From Calderihabitans maritimus (lineage in GTDB: Bacteria; Bacillota; KKC1; Calderihabitantales; Calderihabitantaceae): DNA of 42,382 nucleotides. Location: contig NZ_BDGJ01000198.1 of NCBI RefSeq assembly GCF_002207765.1, positions 41,853 to 84,234 of the forward strand, read 5' to 3'. Under the pieces are notes generated by a model, which worked only from the letters and a program-made list of their open reading frames with translations, was not told the DNA's origin and did not search any database. This document shows, in pieces, positions 27,359-37,384 of the stretch (its first letter is position 1; each line of letters starts with the position of its first letter). The translations under genes and the position numbers were made by a program.

Positions 27359-28248
27359 TGGACTTGCAGGCATATTTTGCAGAGCGAATTAGGCTCATAA
27401 ATGATGCGCTGGATCAATACCTACCTCCTGAAAACCAACCTCCAGTCACCATTCACCAGGCGATGCGATACAGTGTTTTTGCCGGAGGAAAGCGATTGCG
27501 TCCCATCCTTTGTATGGCGGCGGCAGAAGCGGTAGGGGGCAGAACAGACAGAGTAGTGCCGGCTGCCTGCGCCCTGGAGTTAATCCATACTTATTCACTA
27601 ATTCATGATGATTTGCCGGCTATGGATGATGACGACTATCGTCGAGGCAAGTTGACATGTCACAAAGTGTTCGGGGAAGCCATAGCCATACTGGCCGGTG
27701 ATGCCCTTTTAACCTATGCCTTTACGCTGTTAGCGCAGCAGGTTAAAATGGTGGATATCAGTGCCGAGGCTGCTCTTAAGGTTATAGAGGAAATTTCCCG
27801 GGCGGCAGGTACTGGCGGGATGATCGGCGGCCAGGTCATGGATCTTCAGGCGGAAGAAGTTCAGGTAGACGGGGATACCTTAGAAAGTATTCATAAACGG
27901 AAGACAGGAGCCCTGATAAGTACGTCCGTCAGGGTGGGAGCTATGCTGGCAGGTGCAGAAGAGCCTGAACTGTTCTTCTTGGCGGAATACGCAGACAACC
28001 TAGGTTTGGCTTTCCAAATAACTGATGATATACTTGATTTAGAAGGGGAAGAGAAGAAGATGGGCAAGCGGGTAGGTAGTGATTTGAAAAAGAAGAAGGC
28101 TACTTACCCCGCTTTCTACGGGATTGAGAGGTCCAAATCTATAGCCCGGGAAAAAGTGAACCGCGCGCTGCAATGCCTTTCCAATTTCGGGAAGGAAGCA
28201 GAACCGCTGCGGATGATTGCTCGTTTTTTGCTGAATAGAGAGTACTAG
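27358..28248 (+). CDS. ispA: farnesyl/geranyl diphosphate synthase (IspA type)
   Basis: This 296-residue trans-prenyltransferase has the first aspartate motif HDDLPAMDDDDYRRG and the second ITDDILDLEG, with GGKRLRP for diphosphate binding. Such enzymes condense IPP and DMAPP to C15 or C20 diphosphates. The GTG start overlaps the xseB stop. OLE RNA, oapA and dxs follow, so isoprenoid genes bracket the large RNA. Chain length (C15 or C20) cannot be read reliably here. Confidence 0.93.
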   Translation: MDLQAYFAERIRLINDALDQYLPPENQPPVTIHQAMRYSVFAGGKRLRPILCMAAAEAVGGRTDRVVPAACALELIHTYSLIHDDLPAMDDDDYRRGKLTCHKVFGEAIAILAGDALLTYAFTLLAQQVKMVDISAEAALKVIEEISRAAGTGGMIGGQVMDLQAEEVQVDGDTLESIHKRKTGALISTSVRVGAMLAGAEEPELFFLAEYADNLGLAFQITDDILDLEGEEKKMGKRVGSDLKKKKATYPAFYGIERSKSIAREKVNRALQCLSNFGKEAEPLRMIARFLLNREY

Positions 28249-28325
28249 TATGGCCATTCCATTTGACCCGTCCTCGAGCTGGTATTCGACCTCTGAGATT
28301 AGGTCTACCTAGTTCAACCCATTTC

Positions 28326-28354
28326 TTGCAATGGAGGCGGAAAATTGTTATAAT
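28326..28354 (+). promoter_or_regulatory. promoter upstream of OLE RNA
   Basis: TTGCAA (28326-28331) and TATAAT (28349-28354) are spaced by exactly 17 bases. A second possible pair, TTGTTA (28345-28350) and TAAAAT (28368-28373), also has a 17-base spacing. Transcription would start near 28361 or 28380, 45-65 bases before the OLE terminal stem. Confidence 0.75.
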
Positions 28355-28425
28355 AACGTTCTGCATATAAAATATTAATGTGGACTAAATAATGAGAGTA
28401 ATCTTGACATAGTTTATTCCTAGGC

Positions 28426-29037
28426 GGTGGGTGGTGCAGTATTCTAGTCAGGCCAACCGGCTTTGAAGACGGGCCTAAAAATCCGTCAAGGGCACATCGA
28501 TGAAGTTCCTGGTGCTGGCTGCTGACGCCCCGTCGGGGGTCGGTGCTGGGAGTTAAGGGGGTGGGGCGACCTACAAGGGCATGTAGGCGTTGACCCCGTC
28601 CCCGCGGAGACCCAAGTGCGTGGTAACTGCCGGCTGGCTCCCGGCAGGCTACGGCTTGGGGTGTGAACCTGCATTCGGTGCGAGGAGTGCTGGGTGCAGC
28701 GTAGCCTGCCTTGAGTGGTGATGGTGGATAATAATACAGTGTACCGGAGAGGCTCGGAGCCACGGGCTTTTCCGCGTACCTTGTTTTGAAACCATCACTG
28801 CAAAAGAGGCTAGAAGTCGGTCTGGTCTGTTGAGGAAAACTCCTAGACTGTTTACCTTGAGAGGTAAGGCTTGCCGGGGATTAAAGTGTGTGCTAAGTGG
28901 TAATCTAGCCCTGTGACCGGCGACGGCACAGAATAGTCCTTAAAGGGAAACCGCCGGTGCGGTGACGGCCGGTGGACTATTGGGAAATCCTGCTAGACCT
29001 TAAGCCACAAAGTTTACCCGGCAAGTTACCACCCACC
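28426..29037 (+). ncRNA. ole: OLE RNA (ornate, large, extremophilic RNA)
   Basis: An 845-base gap between ispA and the next gene holds no credible ORF but is dense in GC-rich inverted repeats. The ends pair perfectly: GGTGGGTGGT (28426-28435) with ACCACCCACC (29028-29037). This encloses 612 bases, the known size of OLE RNA (about 610). The gene order ispA-OLE-oapA-dxs is the known OLE context in thermophilic and alkaliphilic Firmicutes, and the next gene encodes the membrane partner OapA. From family knowledge, OLE forms a membrane ribonucleoprotein linked to growth under ethanol, cold and Mg stress. Assignment rests on size, ends and synteny, not on a covariance-model search. Confidence 0.92.
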
Positions 29038-29093
29038 CAAACACATTACATAAACTGGGTTTTATTTTTAACCCTGAGGAGAGAAGAATATCC

Positions 29094-29687
29094 GTGGGTA
29101 ATTCCGGCAACAATAATCGTTGGAAACATGCTTTATTTATCGGTGTAGGGACTTTTTTTTTAGCTATAGCCATTAGTTTGGGCTCCCAGACTCTTTTAAG
29201 TCACCTCACTTCATTGGTATTATCTTTCCTGCTTTTGGTGTTAATTATTCTGATAGGAATAATCTTTGATATTGTTGGGGTAGCGGTAGCGGCGGCATCC
29301 GAAGCTCCTTTCCATGCCCGGGCGTCCAGAAAGATCGCGGGAGCCCGGGAGGCTATTTTTTTAGTAAGGAATGCAGAACGGGTAGCCAGTTTTTGTAACG
29401 ACGTGGTGGGAGACGTATGTGGTACCTTGAGCGGTGCGGTAGGTGCCTCCATTGTCTTCCGCCTGCTGCTACAGGTCGGACAGCCGGGAGGGAAACAACA
29501 GCTTCTGTTCGGAACGGTTATGACGGCTTTTATTGCCGCCTTGACGGTAGGGGGAAAAGCTTACGGTAAAGGACTGGCCATCAATCGTTCTCACGAGATA
29601 ATTTTTCTGGTAGGACGGCTGCTGCACCGGTTGAGCAGGGTTATGGGGATTGAAATTAACTCCGGCAAAAGAAAGAAGGTGAAATAA
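29094..29687 (+). CDS. oapA: OLE-associated membrane protein OapA
   Basis: A 197-residue membrane protein with hydrophobic segments at about residues 12-30, 38-65, 113-127 and 136-153, and a basic C-terminus (GKRKKVK). A DVVGD stretch (Asp103, Asp107) fits the DxxxD motif reported for OapA. Its position straight after the OLE RNA and before dxs is diagnostic. OapA binds OLE RNA and anchors it at the membrane. The GTG start follows GAGGAGAG by about 12 bases. The dxs ATG directly follows its stop. Confidence 0.9.
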   Translation: MGNSGNNNRWKHALFIGVGTFFLAIAISLGSQTLLSHLTSLVLSFLLLVLIILIGIIFDIVGVAVAAASEAPFHARASRKIAGAREAIFLVRNAERVASFCNDVVGDVCGTLSGAVGASIVFRLLLQVGQPGGKQQLLFGTVMTAFIAALTVGGKAYGKGLAINRSHEIIFLVGRLLHRLSRVMGIEINSGKRKKVK

Positions 29688-31598
29688 ATGGGTCGGATTC
29701 TGGACGGGATTAACGGCCCAAAGGACGTCAAGAAATTAACCCTGTCGCAGCTGGAACAACTGGCCGGAGAGATTCGGTCGGAAATGATCGCTACGGTTGC
29801 CCGGACCGGAGGACACATTGCTCCCAACCTGGGGGTCGTGGAACTGACTCTGGCCTTGCATTTCACTTTTGATTCTCCTAAAGACAAGTTTATCTGGGAC
29901 GTTGGGCATCAGTGCTATGTGCATAAGTTACTGACCGGCCGGCGCGAGAAATTTGATAGTCTTCGGCAATATGGCGGAATAAGCGGTTTTCCGAAAAGGG
30001 AAGAAAGTCCCCATGACGCTTTCAATACGGGGCATAGCAGCACTTCCATTTCGGCGGCGGTGGGCATGGCTTTAGCCCGCGAAAAACGGGGAGAAAAATA
30101 CGAGGTAGTAGCGATAATAGGAGACGGTGCTTTAACCGGTGGCATGGCTTTTGAAGCCCTCAATCACGCGGGACACCTGGGAATTGACCTCATAGTTATA
30201 TTGAATGACAATGAGATGTCTATTGCCAGCAACGTGGGAGCTCTATCCTCCTACTTGTCCCGTCTCCGTACCGACCCGATGTATTTTAAGGGGAAAGAAG
30301 AGTTTGAGACATTGCTGCGCAAAGTGCCGCATATTGGCCCGCGGGTAGTAAAAGTGGCGGAAAGGGTAAAAGATTCGCTCAAGTATCTGGTAGTTCCGGG
30401 GATGCTTTTTGAGGAACTGGGCTTCACTTATCTTGGTCCTATTGACGGCCACAATATAGCGGCGATGAATTCCGTATTTAAGCGGGCAAAATCCATCAGA
30501 GGGCCAGTGCTGATTCATGTCATCACTAAAAAAGGGAAAGGATATCGTCCCGCGGAAGAAAACCCCGACACTTTTCACGGTATAGGACCCTTTGATATTA
30601 GAACGGGTTCTCCAATCCGGAAGAATGGTCCCCCATCGTATACCAGCGTTTTCGGAAACACTTTGGTACAGCTGGCGAGGGAAGACGAGAGAATAATAGG
30701 TATCACGGCGGCCATGCCTAACGGCACTGGACTGGACATTTTCGCCAAGGAATTTCCCGCGCGGTTCTATGATGTGGGCATTGCTGAACAGCATGCGGTG
30801 ACTCTGGCGGCAGGGATGGCGGTCGAAGGATTTAAACCGGTAGTAGCTATTTATTCTACTTTCCTGCAGCGGGCTTATGACCAAATTCTTCATGATGTTT
30901 GCCTACAAAATCTTCCTGTAGTTTTTGCTATAGATCGGGCGGGAATTGTCGGCGAGGATGGGGAAACTCACCAGGGACTATTTGATTTTTCTTACCTGCG
31001 CAGTATACCTAACATGACGGTAATGGCTCCGAAGGACGAGAATGAGCTTCGCCATATGTTGGCCACGGCCATAACTTTTGACGGTCCCATAGCGCTCCGG
31101 TATCCCAGGGGATCAGGAACGGGTGTTAGATTAGATCAGGAAGTGAAACCGCTGCCCGTGGGCAAAGCGGAAGTTCTGCGGGAAGGTCAGCACATAGTCA
31201 TCCTAGCTATCGGCCGACCCGTATATGATGCCCTGGCTGCGGCGGAAGAACTGGCCTCTCTGGGAATTGAAGCCGGTGTAATCAACTGTCGCTTCGTGAA
31301 ACCTTTAGATGAGGAATTAATCAAAGCTGTAGCCCGTAAGGTTAAAAGAATAGTTACCGTGGAAGAACATGTGCTGGCCGGGGGATTCGGCAGTGCGGTT
31401 CTCGAACTCTTGGCCAGGGAGAGAATTAACGACAGGGAAGTATTGTGCTTAGGCATTCCCGATGAGTTTGTACCCCAGGGCAAGGCAGATATTCTACGGG
31501 CCAAGTATGGCCTGACTGCCGAAGGAATCAAAAAAGCCATTCTGAGCCGGTTTCCGGTACAAGTTTCTTACCATAAGACTGCACGAGGACAGGCCTGA
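29688..31598 (+). CDS. dxs: 1-deoxy-D-xylulose-5-phosphate synthase
   Basis: DXS makes the first intermediate of the MEP isoprenoid pathway from pyruvate and glyceraldehyde 3-phosphate with thiamine diphosphate. The 636-residue protein has [15 protein letters not shown], the ThDP motif [18 protein letters not shown], and the C-terminal [18 protein letters not shown]. All expected domains are present. The ATG follows AAGAAGGTGA within the end of oapA. Confidence 0.96.
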   Translation: MGRILDGINGPKDVKKLTLSQLEQLAGEIRSEMIATVARTGGHIAPNLGVVELTLALHFTFDSPKDKFIWDVGHQCYVHKLLTGRREKFDSLRQYGGISGFPKREESPHDAFNTGHSSTSISAAVGMALAREKRGEKYEVVAIIGDGALTGGMAFEALNHAGHLGIDLIVILNDNEMSIASNVGALSSYLSRLRTDPMYFKGKEEFETLLRKVPHIGPRVVKVAERVKDSLKYLVVPGMLFEELGFTYLGPIDGHNIAAMNSVFKRAKSIRGPVLIHVITKKGKGYRPAEENPDTFHGIGPFDIRTGSPIRKNGPPSYTSVFGNTLVQLAREDERIIGITAAMPNGTGLDIFAKEFPARFYDVGIAEQHAVTLAAGMAVEGFKPVVAIYSTFLQRAYDQILHDVCLQNLPVVFAIDRAGIVGEDGETHQGLFDFSYLRSIPNMTVMAPKDENELRHMLATAITFDGPIALRYPRGSGTGVRLDQEVKPLPVGKAEVLREGQHIVILAIGRPVYDALAAAEELASLGIEAGVINCRFVKPLDEELIKAVARKVKRIVTVEEHVLAGGFGSAVLELLARERINDREVLCLGIPDEFVPQGKADILRAKYGLTAEGIKKAILSRFPVQVSYHKTARGQA

Positions 31599-31611
31599 TG
31601 GGAGGTTTCCA

Positions 31612-32430
31612 GTGGGGAAAAAGAATAAGGAACGGCTTGACGTCCTGCTGGTTAGGCGGGACTTTTTTCCTAGTAGGGAAAAGGCAAAGCGCTCTGTCAT
31701 GGCAGGATTAGTACTGGTAGATGGAGAGAGGGTAGATAAACCGGGCACTCCGGTGCCGCTAGACGCGGAAATCCGCATCCTGGGGGAAGCCGTACCCTAT
31801 GTCAGCCGGGGAGGACTCAAACTGGAAAAAGCTCTCCGGGAGTTTAATATTTCGCTGCAAGGAAAAGTCGTCTTAGATATAGGGGCTTCTACCGGCGGGT
31901 TTACCGACTGCGCCTTGCAGCACGGGGCTCAAAAAGTTATAGCGGTCGATGTAGGATACGGTCAGCTGGCTTGGAAGTTGCGCCAGGATCCCCGGGTAAT
32001 CAATATGGAAAGAACCAATGTGCGTTATTTGCAGCCGGAACAGCTGCCGGAATTACCTGAGGTAATTACGGTGGACGTTTCTTTCATATCCCTGGCTTTA
32101 GTCCTGCCGGTGGCCGCTGAGTTATTGAAAACAGGTGGAATTATTATAGCTCTGGTAAAACCCCAGTTTGAAGCGGGAAGGGAAAAGGTGGGCAAGCGAG
32201 GAGTAGTGCGAGATCCCCAGGTGCACCGGGAAGTGTTGCAAAAGATTATATCCACGGCGCAAGAGTTAAACCTGGCCTTGGCTGGAATCACCTTTTCCCC
32301 GCTCAAAGGACCGGAGGGCAACATAGAGTACCTGTTGCTTTTACAAAAAAATGGGCGATCTATCCCGGAGGATCCCGTAAGCCTGATTAATTCTGTGGTG
32401 GACCAGGCCTGGAAGGAACTGAAAACCTAA
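31612..32430 (+). CDS. tlyA: TlyA-family rRNA 2'-O-methyltransferase
   Basis: This 272-residue protein has an N-terminal S4 RNA-binding domain (RLDVLLVRRDFFPSREKAKR) and an FtsJ-type methyltransferase fold with SRGGLKLEKAL, DIGASTGGFTDCAL and LVKPQFE. TlyA homologs 2'-O-methylate rRNA. GTG 31612 follows GGGAGG. In many Clostridia nadK, argR and recN come next; here the following genes are on the other strand. Confidence 0.93.
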   Translation: MGKKNKERLDVLLVRRDFFPSREKAKRSVMAGLVLVDGERVDKPGTPVPLDAEIRILGEAVPYVSRGGLKLEKALREFNISLQGKVVLDIGASTGGFTDCALQHGAQKVIAVDVGYGQLAWKLRQDPRVINMERTNVRYLQPEQLPELPEVITVDVSFISLALVLPVAAELLKTGGIIIALVKPQFEAGREKVGKRGVVRDPQVHREVLQKIISTAQELNLALAGITFSPLKGPEGNIEYLLLLQKNGRSIPEDPVSLINSVVDQAWKELKT

Positions 32431-32445
32431 GTCCCTGGCCATACG

Positions 32446-32760
32446 TTACTCCACCTCCACCGCCGTGCCGCTGGCGGTAACCATAAGCATTCCTTCCCTC
32501 ACTACCTCATAATCCAGGTCCACCCCGACAACGGCGTTGGCCCTTAGGTGGCGGGCTCGTTCCGCCATCTCTTTCAGGGCAATCTCCCGCGCTTGCATAA
32601 GCTTGGTCTCATAGGCCCCGGACCGTCCCCCGACTATGTCAGTAATGCTGGCAAAGAGATCCCGGACAACGTTAGCCCCCATAATAGCTTCCCCGGAGAC
32701 CACACCTAGGTAGTTCTTAATGGTGCGTCCCTCAATATTGGGTGTGGTGGTAATGATCAT
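32446..32760 (-). CDS. YbjQ/UPF0145 family protein
   Basis: A 104-residue protein with the family pattern [24 protein letters not shown] at the start, then [23 protein letters not shown]-like segments. Members form pentamers and are sometimes annotated as heavy-metal binding; the role is unknown. ATG 32760 follows AGGGGG; a TTG nine bases upstream is possible. It has its own promoter and is convergent with tlyA. Confidence 0.9.
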   Translation of the reverse strand: MIITTTPNIEGRTIKNYLGVVSGEAIMGANVVRDLFASITDIVGGRSGAYETKLMQAREIALKEMAERARHLRANAVVGVDLDYEVVREGMLMVTASGTAVEVE

Positions 32761-32795
32761 CAAATTCAAGCCCCCTATTAAAGGTATTTATCAAC

Positions 32796-32824
32796 ATTTT
32801 ACTACAGGGAAGCCCTGGGAGCAA
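32796..32824 (-). promoter_or_regulatory. promoter of the UPF0145 gene
   Basis: On the minus strand TTGCTC (32824-32819) and TAAAAT (32801-32796) are spaced by 17 bases, between the fdhA2 stop and the UPF0145 start. A small hairpin (CAGGG/CCCTG) lies inside the spacer. Confidence 0.55.
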
Positions 32825-32835
32825 TCATACAATGA

Positions 32836-35517
32836 TTAAACCGGCTCAATTTTTATGGCGCAGGCTTTGAGCTCAGGTATCTTGCATATGGGGTCGGTGG
32901 CGGTGTTGGTTAGCTGGTTGGTCGGGGTTTCCCGGAAGTGGAAGGTCATAAACACCGTTCCGGACGGCACATGGTCCGTAACCTGTACTTTGGTTTTTAC
33001 TTTGCCCCGCCGGGAGACTACTTGAATGGTATCCCCGTCTTGTACGCGGTATTTTTGGGCATCTTTCGGGTGGATCATGGCTAGCTCTTCTGAATGGATT
33101 TCATGCAGCCCCTTGGAACGTCGGCTCATGCTGCCGGTATGAAAATGGTATAGCATGCGCCCGGTACTGAGCCACAGGGGATATTCTTCGTCCGGCACTT
33201 CCGCCGGGGGCAGGTATTCCACCACGTGAAAACGCCCTTTGCCTCGGGAGAACTTCTCTGCATGCAGGAATTTGGTCCCCGGGTGGTCCGGATGGGGGCA
33301 GGGCCACTGGATTCCTTTTTCTTCCAGGCGATCGTAGCTGATACCGCCGTAGATAGGGGTAAAGCGAGCGATCTCTGTCATAATGTTTTTGGGGTGAGGG
33401 TAGTTCCAATCGGCTCCCAGTTTCCGGGCCAATAGCTGTATTATCTCCCAATCGGCTTTGCTCTCTCCCGGGGGCTCAATGGCCTTCCTTACCCTCTGAA
33501 TTCTCCGTTCGGTGTTGGTGAATGTACCGTCCTTTTCGGCAAAAGACGCGGCTGGGAGAACCACGTGGGCCTTTTCCGCCGTTTCGGTCATAAAGATGTC
33601 CTGTACCAGCAAAAAGTCCAAGCGTTCCAGGGCTTCCACCACATGCCTGGCGTCGGGGTCGGACAGTACCGGGTTTTCTCCCATGATGTACATGGCTTTT
33701 ACCTTACCGCGGGCAGCCGCTTCAAACATTTCGGTGACGGTATAGCCGTTATGCCGCGGCAGTTTTGCTCCCCAGCCTTCTTCAAATATCCGGCGCACCT
33801 CCGGATCTTCCACAGGCTGGTAAGAAGGAAAGTAGTTGGGAAGGCAGCCCACGTCACATGCCCCCTGCACATTATTTTGGCCCCGCAGAGGAGCAACCCC
33901 GGTACCTTCCCGGCCCACATTCCCGGTCAGCATGGCCAGGTTGGCAATAGCCAGCACGTTATTGGTACCAGAGGTATACTGGGTAATACCCATGGCATAG
34001 ACGATGGTAGCCCTGTCGGCCTTCCCAAAGAGGTGGGCGGCGGCCACAATGTCCTGGGCCGGGATGCCGGTATGTTTTTCCACCAGCTCGGGGGTGTACT
34101 TGCGAATTGATTCCTGCCATTCCTCGAACCCCTCGCTTCTTTCCTCCACAAACTTTTTGTCCCACAGGCCCTCCCGCAGGATGACATGAGCCAGGCCGTT
34201 TAGTAGGGCCACATTGCTTCCCGGCCGCAGGCGCAACCAGATGTCGGCATAACGCACCAGTTCAATTTTTCGAGGATCGGCTACAATCAGTTTGGCACCG
34301 TCTTTTACCGCCTGTTTGATGCGGTAGCCGGTTACCGGGTGGGCTTCGGTGGTATTGGAACCGATGAGCAGGATCACTTCCGTCTGAAGAAGTTCATTAA
34401 TGGAATTGGTCATTGCTCCACTGCCAAAAGCGGTGGCCAGACCGGCCACGGTGGAGCTGTGTCAGAGACGGGCGCAATGATCCACATTATTCGTACCTAT
34501 CACTGCCCGCATAAATTTTTGAAAGAGATAATTTTCTTCGTTGGTGCATTTAGCCGAGGAAATACCGGCTACAGCGTCGGGGCCGTAGCGCTTTACGATC
34601 TCTTTCAGGCGGCGGGTGGCGTAGTCCAGTGCTTCTTCCCAGGATACCGGCTCCAGTTCACCGCTTTTCCGGATCATGGGTTGAGTAAGGCGGTCGGGAG
34701 AATGAACAAAATCCCAGCCGAACTGCCCTTTAACGCACAGATGGCCCATATTGGACCCGGATTTATCCTTGGTTACTCCTACTATGCGGTTATCATGCAC
34801 CTTAAGTTTTAATTGGCAACCTACTCCACAGTAGGGACAGGTGGTGGTAACCTTCTTAATTTCCCAGGGACGCGCCGCCCATACGGCCGACTTTTCTACC
34901 AAGGCAGCTACCGGACATACGTTGACACACATGCCGCAGAAGGTGCAGGTGGTTTCCGTCAGGCTATCGTCGTAGGCTGACGTAACTTTGGTATTAAATC
35001 CTCTTTCCATAAAGTCATATACATGAGCACCGTTAATTTCTGCGCAGACATAGACGCATTTGCCGCAGACGATACACTTGCTGTAATCCCGGATGAAGAA
35101 GGGGTTGGAAGTATCTACCGGGTATTTTTTCTGGTCTCCCCGGTAGGGAGTATCCTCTACCCGGTAACGAAAACAGTAATCCTGCAGACGGCAATCGCCA
35201 TTTTTGGCACAGGTAAGACAGCGGAGGTCGTGATTGGCCAGAAGTAGCCGGAGAATCTCCTTTCGGGCCTCCACGACCTTTTCCGATTCTGTGAATATCT
35301 CCATACCCTCCTGTACCGGCGTGGTGCAGGCCGACAGCAGTTTCCTGGCCCCTTTTACTTCTACTACACAGAGGCGGCAGTTGCCGGGAGCGGGTAGTCC
35401 CTCTTCATAGCAAAGGGTAGGAATATCAATACCGTTGGCTTCTGCAGCCTTAAGGATGGTACTCCCGCGGCGAACGGTATATTCTTCTCCGTTAATGATT
35501 ACCCTTACCTTATCCAT
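32836..35517 (-). CDS. fdhA: formate dehydrogenase alpha subunit FdhA2 (selenoprotein)
   Basis: A second Sec-dependent formate dehydrogenase, 893 residues. The in-frame TGA (34464-34462) encodes Sec352 in HCARLUHSS, and the flanking protein is nearly identical to FdhA1 in this region. The N-terminus is NuoG-like: a [2Fe-2S] with Cys36, 47, 50 and 64, then further Fe-S motifs as in FdhA1. ATG 35517 is chosen for the AGGAG about 10 bases upstream; the frame is open 36 bases further without a ribosome site. It is the last gene of focA-nuoE-like-nuoF-like-fdhA2, pointing to a soluble NAD(P)-linked enzyme. Confidence 0.95.
34433..34449 (-). promoter_or_regulatory. SECIS hairpin of fdhA2
   Basis: On the minus strand GTGGCC (34449-34444) pairs with GGCCAC (34438-34433) around the loop GGTCT, again 18 bases after the UGA. 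Relative to fdhA1 one base pair has changed on both sides (T-A to G-C), so pairing is kept by covariation. Confidence 0.85.
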
Positions 35518-35530
35518 AAGTATCACGCTC

Positions 35531-37372
35531 CTATGCTCGAACAATGGCTTCAAAAGGACATTTTTCTAAACATATACCACACCTGGCGCATTTTTCCGGG
35601 TCAATGCGGTGAGGTGTCCTCTTTTCTCCGGTAATGGCTCCTGCCGGACAATGTTTCAGGCAGATGCTGCATGCCTTGCATTTTTCCTCGATTATCCGGT
35701 AGGTGGTAAGGTCCTTGCATACCCCGGCGGGACAGAATTTCTTTTCAATATGCATCTCGTACTCAGAGCGAAAATAGCGGATGGTACTGAGCACCGGGTT
35801 GGGTGCCGATTGACCCAGGCCACACAGGGAAGTATTGATGATAACGGACCCCAGGGTAATGAGCCGGTCTAGGTCCCCTTTTTCACCTTTTCCGTTGACA
35901 ATACGATTTAAAATTTCCAATAATCGTTTTAATCCTTCCCGGCAGGGGGTGCACTTACCACAGGACTCGTTGCGGGTGAACTGTAGAAAGTAGCGGGCCA
36001 GTTCCACCATGCAGGTATTTTCGTCCAGTACCACCAAGCCGCCGGAGCCCATCATGGCTCCTGCGGAAATAAGCGAATCGTAGTCGACCGGGAGGTCTAG
36101 GTGTTGTTCGGGCAGGCAGCCCCCTGAAGGCCCGCCGATTTGTACTGCTTTGAACTTTTTGTCGTCTTTTATTCCGCCACATATATCAAAAATAATTTCC
36201 CGCAAGGTGATTCCCATAGGGACTTCTACTAGACCAGTCTTCTTAACTTTTCCGGTTACGGCGAAGACTTTAGTCCCTTTGCTCTGTTCGGTTCCTATAG
36301 AAGCGAATTCCGATGCCCCGATACGAAAAATGACCGGAATATTGGCGTAAGTTTCCACGTTATTAATGTTGGTGGGTCGGTCCCACAAGCCTTTAGTGGC
36401 GGGAAAAGGAGGACGGGGCCGGGGCATGCCTCTGTTCCCTTCAATAGAAGCGATGAGTGCTGTTTCTTCGCCGCACACAAAGGCTCCCGCTCCCTGCTTG
36501 ATATACAGGTGAAAGTTGAAGCCGCTACCCAGGATGTTGTCACCAAGAAAATTTCTTTCCCTTGCCTGGTCGATTGCTCTCATCAACCGGTGAACAGCCA
36601 GGGGGTATTCTGCCCGGATGTATATGTACCCGTCTCGAGCCCCTACGGCGTAAGCAGCTATAATCATTCCCTCGATGACGGCATGGGGATCTCCTTCCAG
36701 GATGCTCCTGTCCATGAAAGCTCCGGGATCTCCCTCATCGGCATTGCAGATCACATATTTCCGGTCTCCTACTGCATTGCGGGTTGACTCCCACTTGATG
36801 CCGGTGGGAAAACCGCCTCCTCCTCTTCCCCGCAGGCCTGAATTTTTCACTTCGGCGATTACTTCTTCGGGCGTGTATTCTGCCAGCACCCTGCGCAGCG
36901 ATTGGTAGCCTCCGGCCTTCAGGTAGTCATCAATGCTATCAGGGTCAATGATACCGCAGTTCCTGGTGACCAGACGGAGCTGTTTGCTCCAGAAAGGATT
37001 TTCTTCCAGTAAAGGCATACCCTCAAGGAGAGTTCCCTTTTCGGCCTCCATTCCTACCACTAGGTCTTTAACTATTCTGCCTTCTACCAGGTGTTCCTGT
37101 ACTATGCGCTTTACGCTTTCCGGGCTGATGTTACCGTAAATTACTTTGGGTTGCCCCGGAATTCTTACTTCCACCAGTACTTCCCGGTGGCACATTCCCA
37201 GACACCCGGTCTGCCGGACTTCAACGTCCAAATTTTGTCGCCGGATTTCCTGGGAAATAGCTTCCCATACTTTTTTCGCTCCCGCTGCTATACCGCAGGT
37301 GCCCATACCCACGATTACCCGGGGCCGGTCGGGCTGGTGATCTACTTTGGGTTTAGCCAACTTTTCTTTCAA
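35531..37372 (-). CDS. NuoF-like NAD(P)-linked diaphorase subunit of formate dehydrogenase
   Basis: The 613-residue protein has, in order, an N-terminal thioredoxin-like [2Fe-2S] domain (GTCGIAAGAKK, TGCLGMCH) and the FMN/NADH fold (GRGGGGFPTGIKWE, NADEGDPGAFMDR). A NuoF [4Fe-4S] motif (ESCGKCTPCREG) follows, and a C-terminal ferredoxin domain has two sets (CKACSICLKHCP, CARCGICLEKCP). This is the HydB/HylB-type layout of multimeric formate dehydrogenases and bifurcating hydrogenases. TTG 37372 lies 8 bases after GGAGG; a GTG at 37381 overlaps that site. It passes electrons between FdhA2 and NAD(P), perhaps also ferredoxin. Confidence 0.92.
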   Translation of the reverse strand: MKEKLAKPKVDHQPDRPRVIVGMGTCGIAAGAKKVWEAISQEIRRQNLDVEVRQTGCLGMCHREVLVEVRIPGQPKVIYGNISPESVKRIVQEHLVEGRIVKDLVVGMEAEKGTLLEGMPLLEENPFWSKQLRLVTRNCGIIDPDSIDDYLKAGGYQSLRRVLAEYTPEEVIAEVKNSGLRGRGGGGFPTGIKWESTRNAVGDRKYVICNADEGDPGAFMDRSILEGDPHAVIEGMIIAAYAVGARDGYIYIRAEYPLAVHRLMRAIDQARERNFLGDNILGSGFNFHLYIKQGAGAFVCGEETALIASIEGNRGMPRPRPPFPATKGLWDRPTNINNVETYANIPVIFRIGASEFASIGTEQSKGTKVFAVTGKVKKTGLVEVPMGITLREIIFDICGGIKDDKKFKAVQIGGPSGGCLPEQHLDLPVDYDSLISAGAMMGSGGLVVLDENTCMVELARYFLQFTRNESCGKCTPCREGLKRLLEILNRIVNGKGEKGDLDRLITLGSVIINTSLCGLGQSAPNPVLSTIRYFRSEYEMHIEKKFCPAGVCKDLTTYRIIEEKCKACSICLKHCPAGAITGEKRTPHRIDPEKCARCGICLEKCPFEAIVRA

Positions 37373-37384
37373 CGCGGGCACCTC

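Noticed and set aside
28314-28763. 149-codon minus-strand open frame in the OLE region
   Set aside because: It lies across a structured RNA, has no ribosome site, is rich in Pro and Ser as expected from GC-rich antisense, and has no recognisable motif.
33565-34110. 181-codon plus-strand frame opposite fdhA2
   Set aside because: Shadow of the fdhA2 reading frame; low-complexity His/Gly/Pro-rich composition and no ribosome site.
32836-35517. fdhA2 split by TGA as two separate genes
   Set aside because: Same reasons as for fdhA1; the flanking protein sequence is almost identical to fdhA1.
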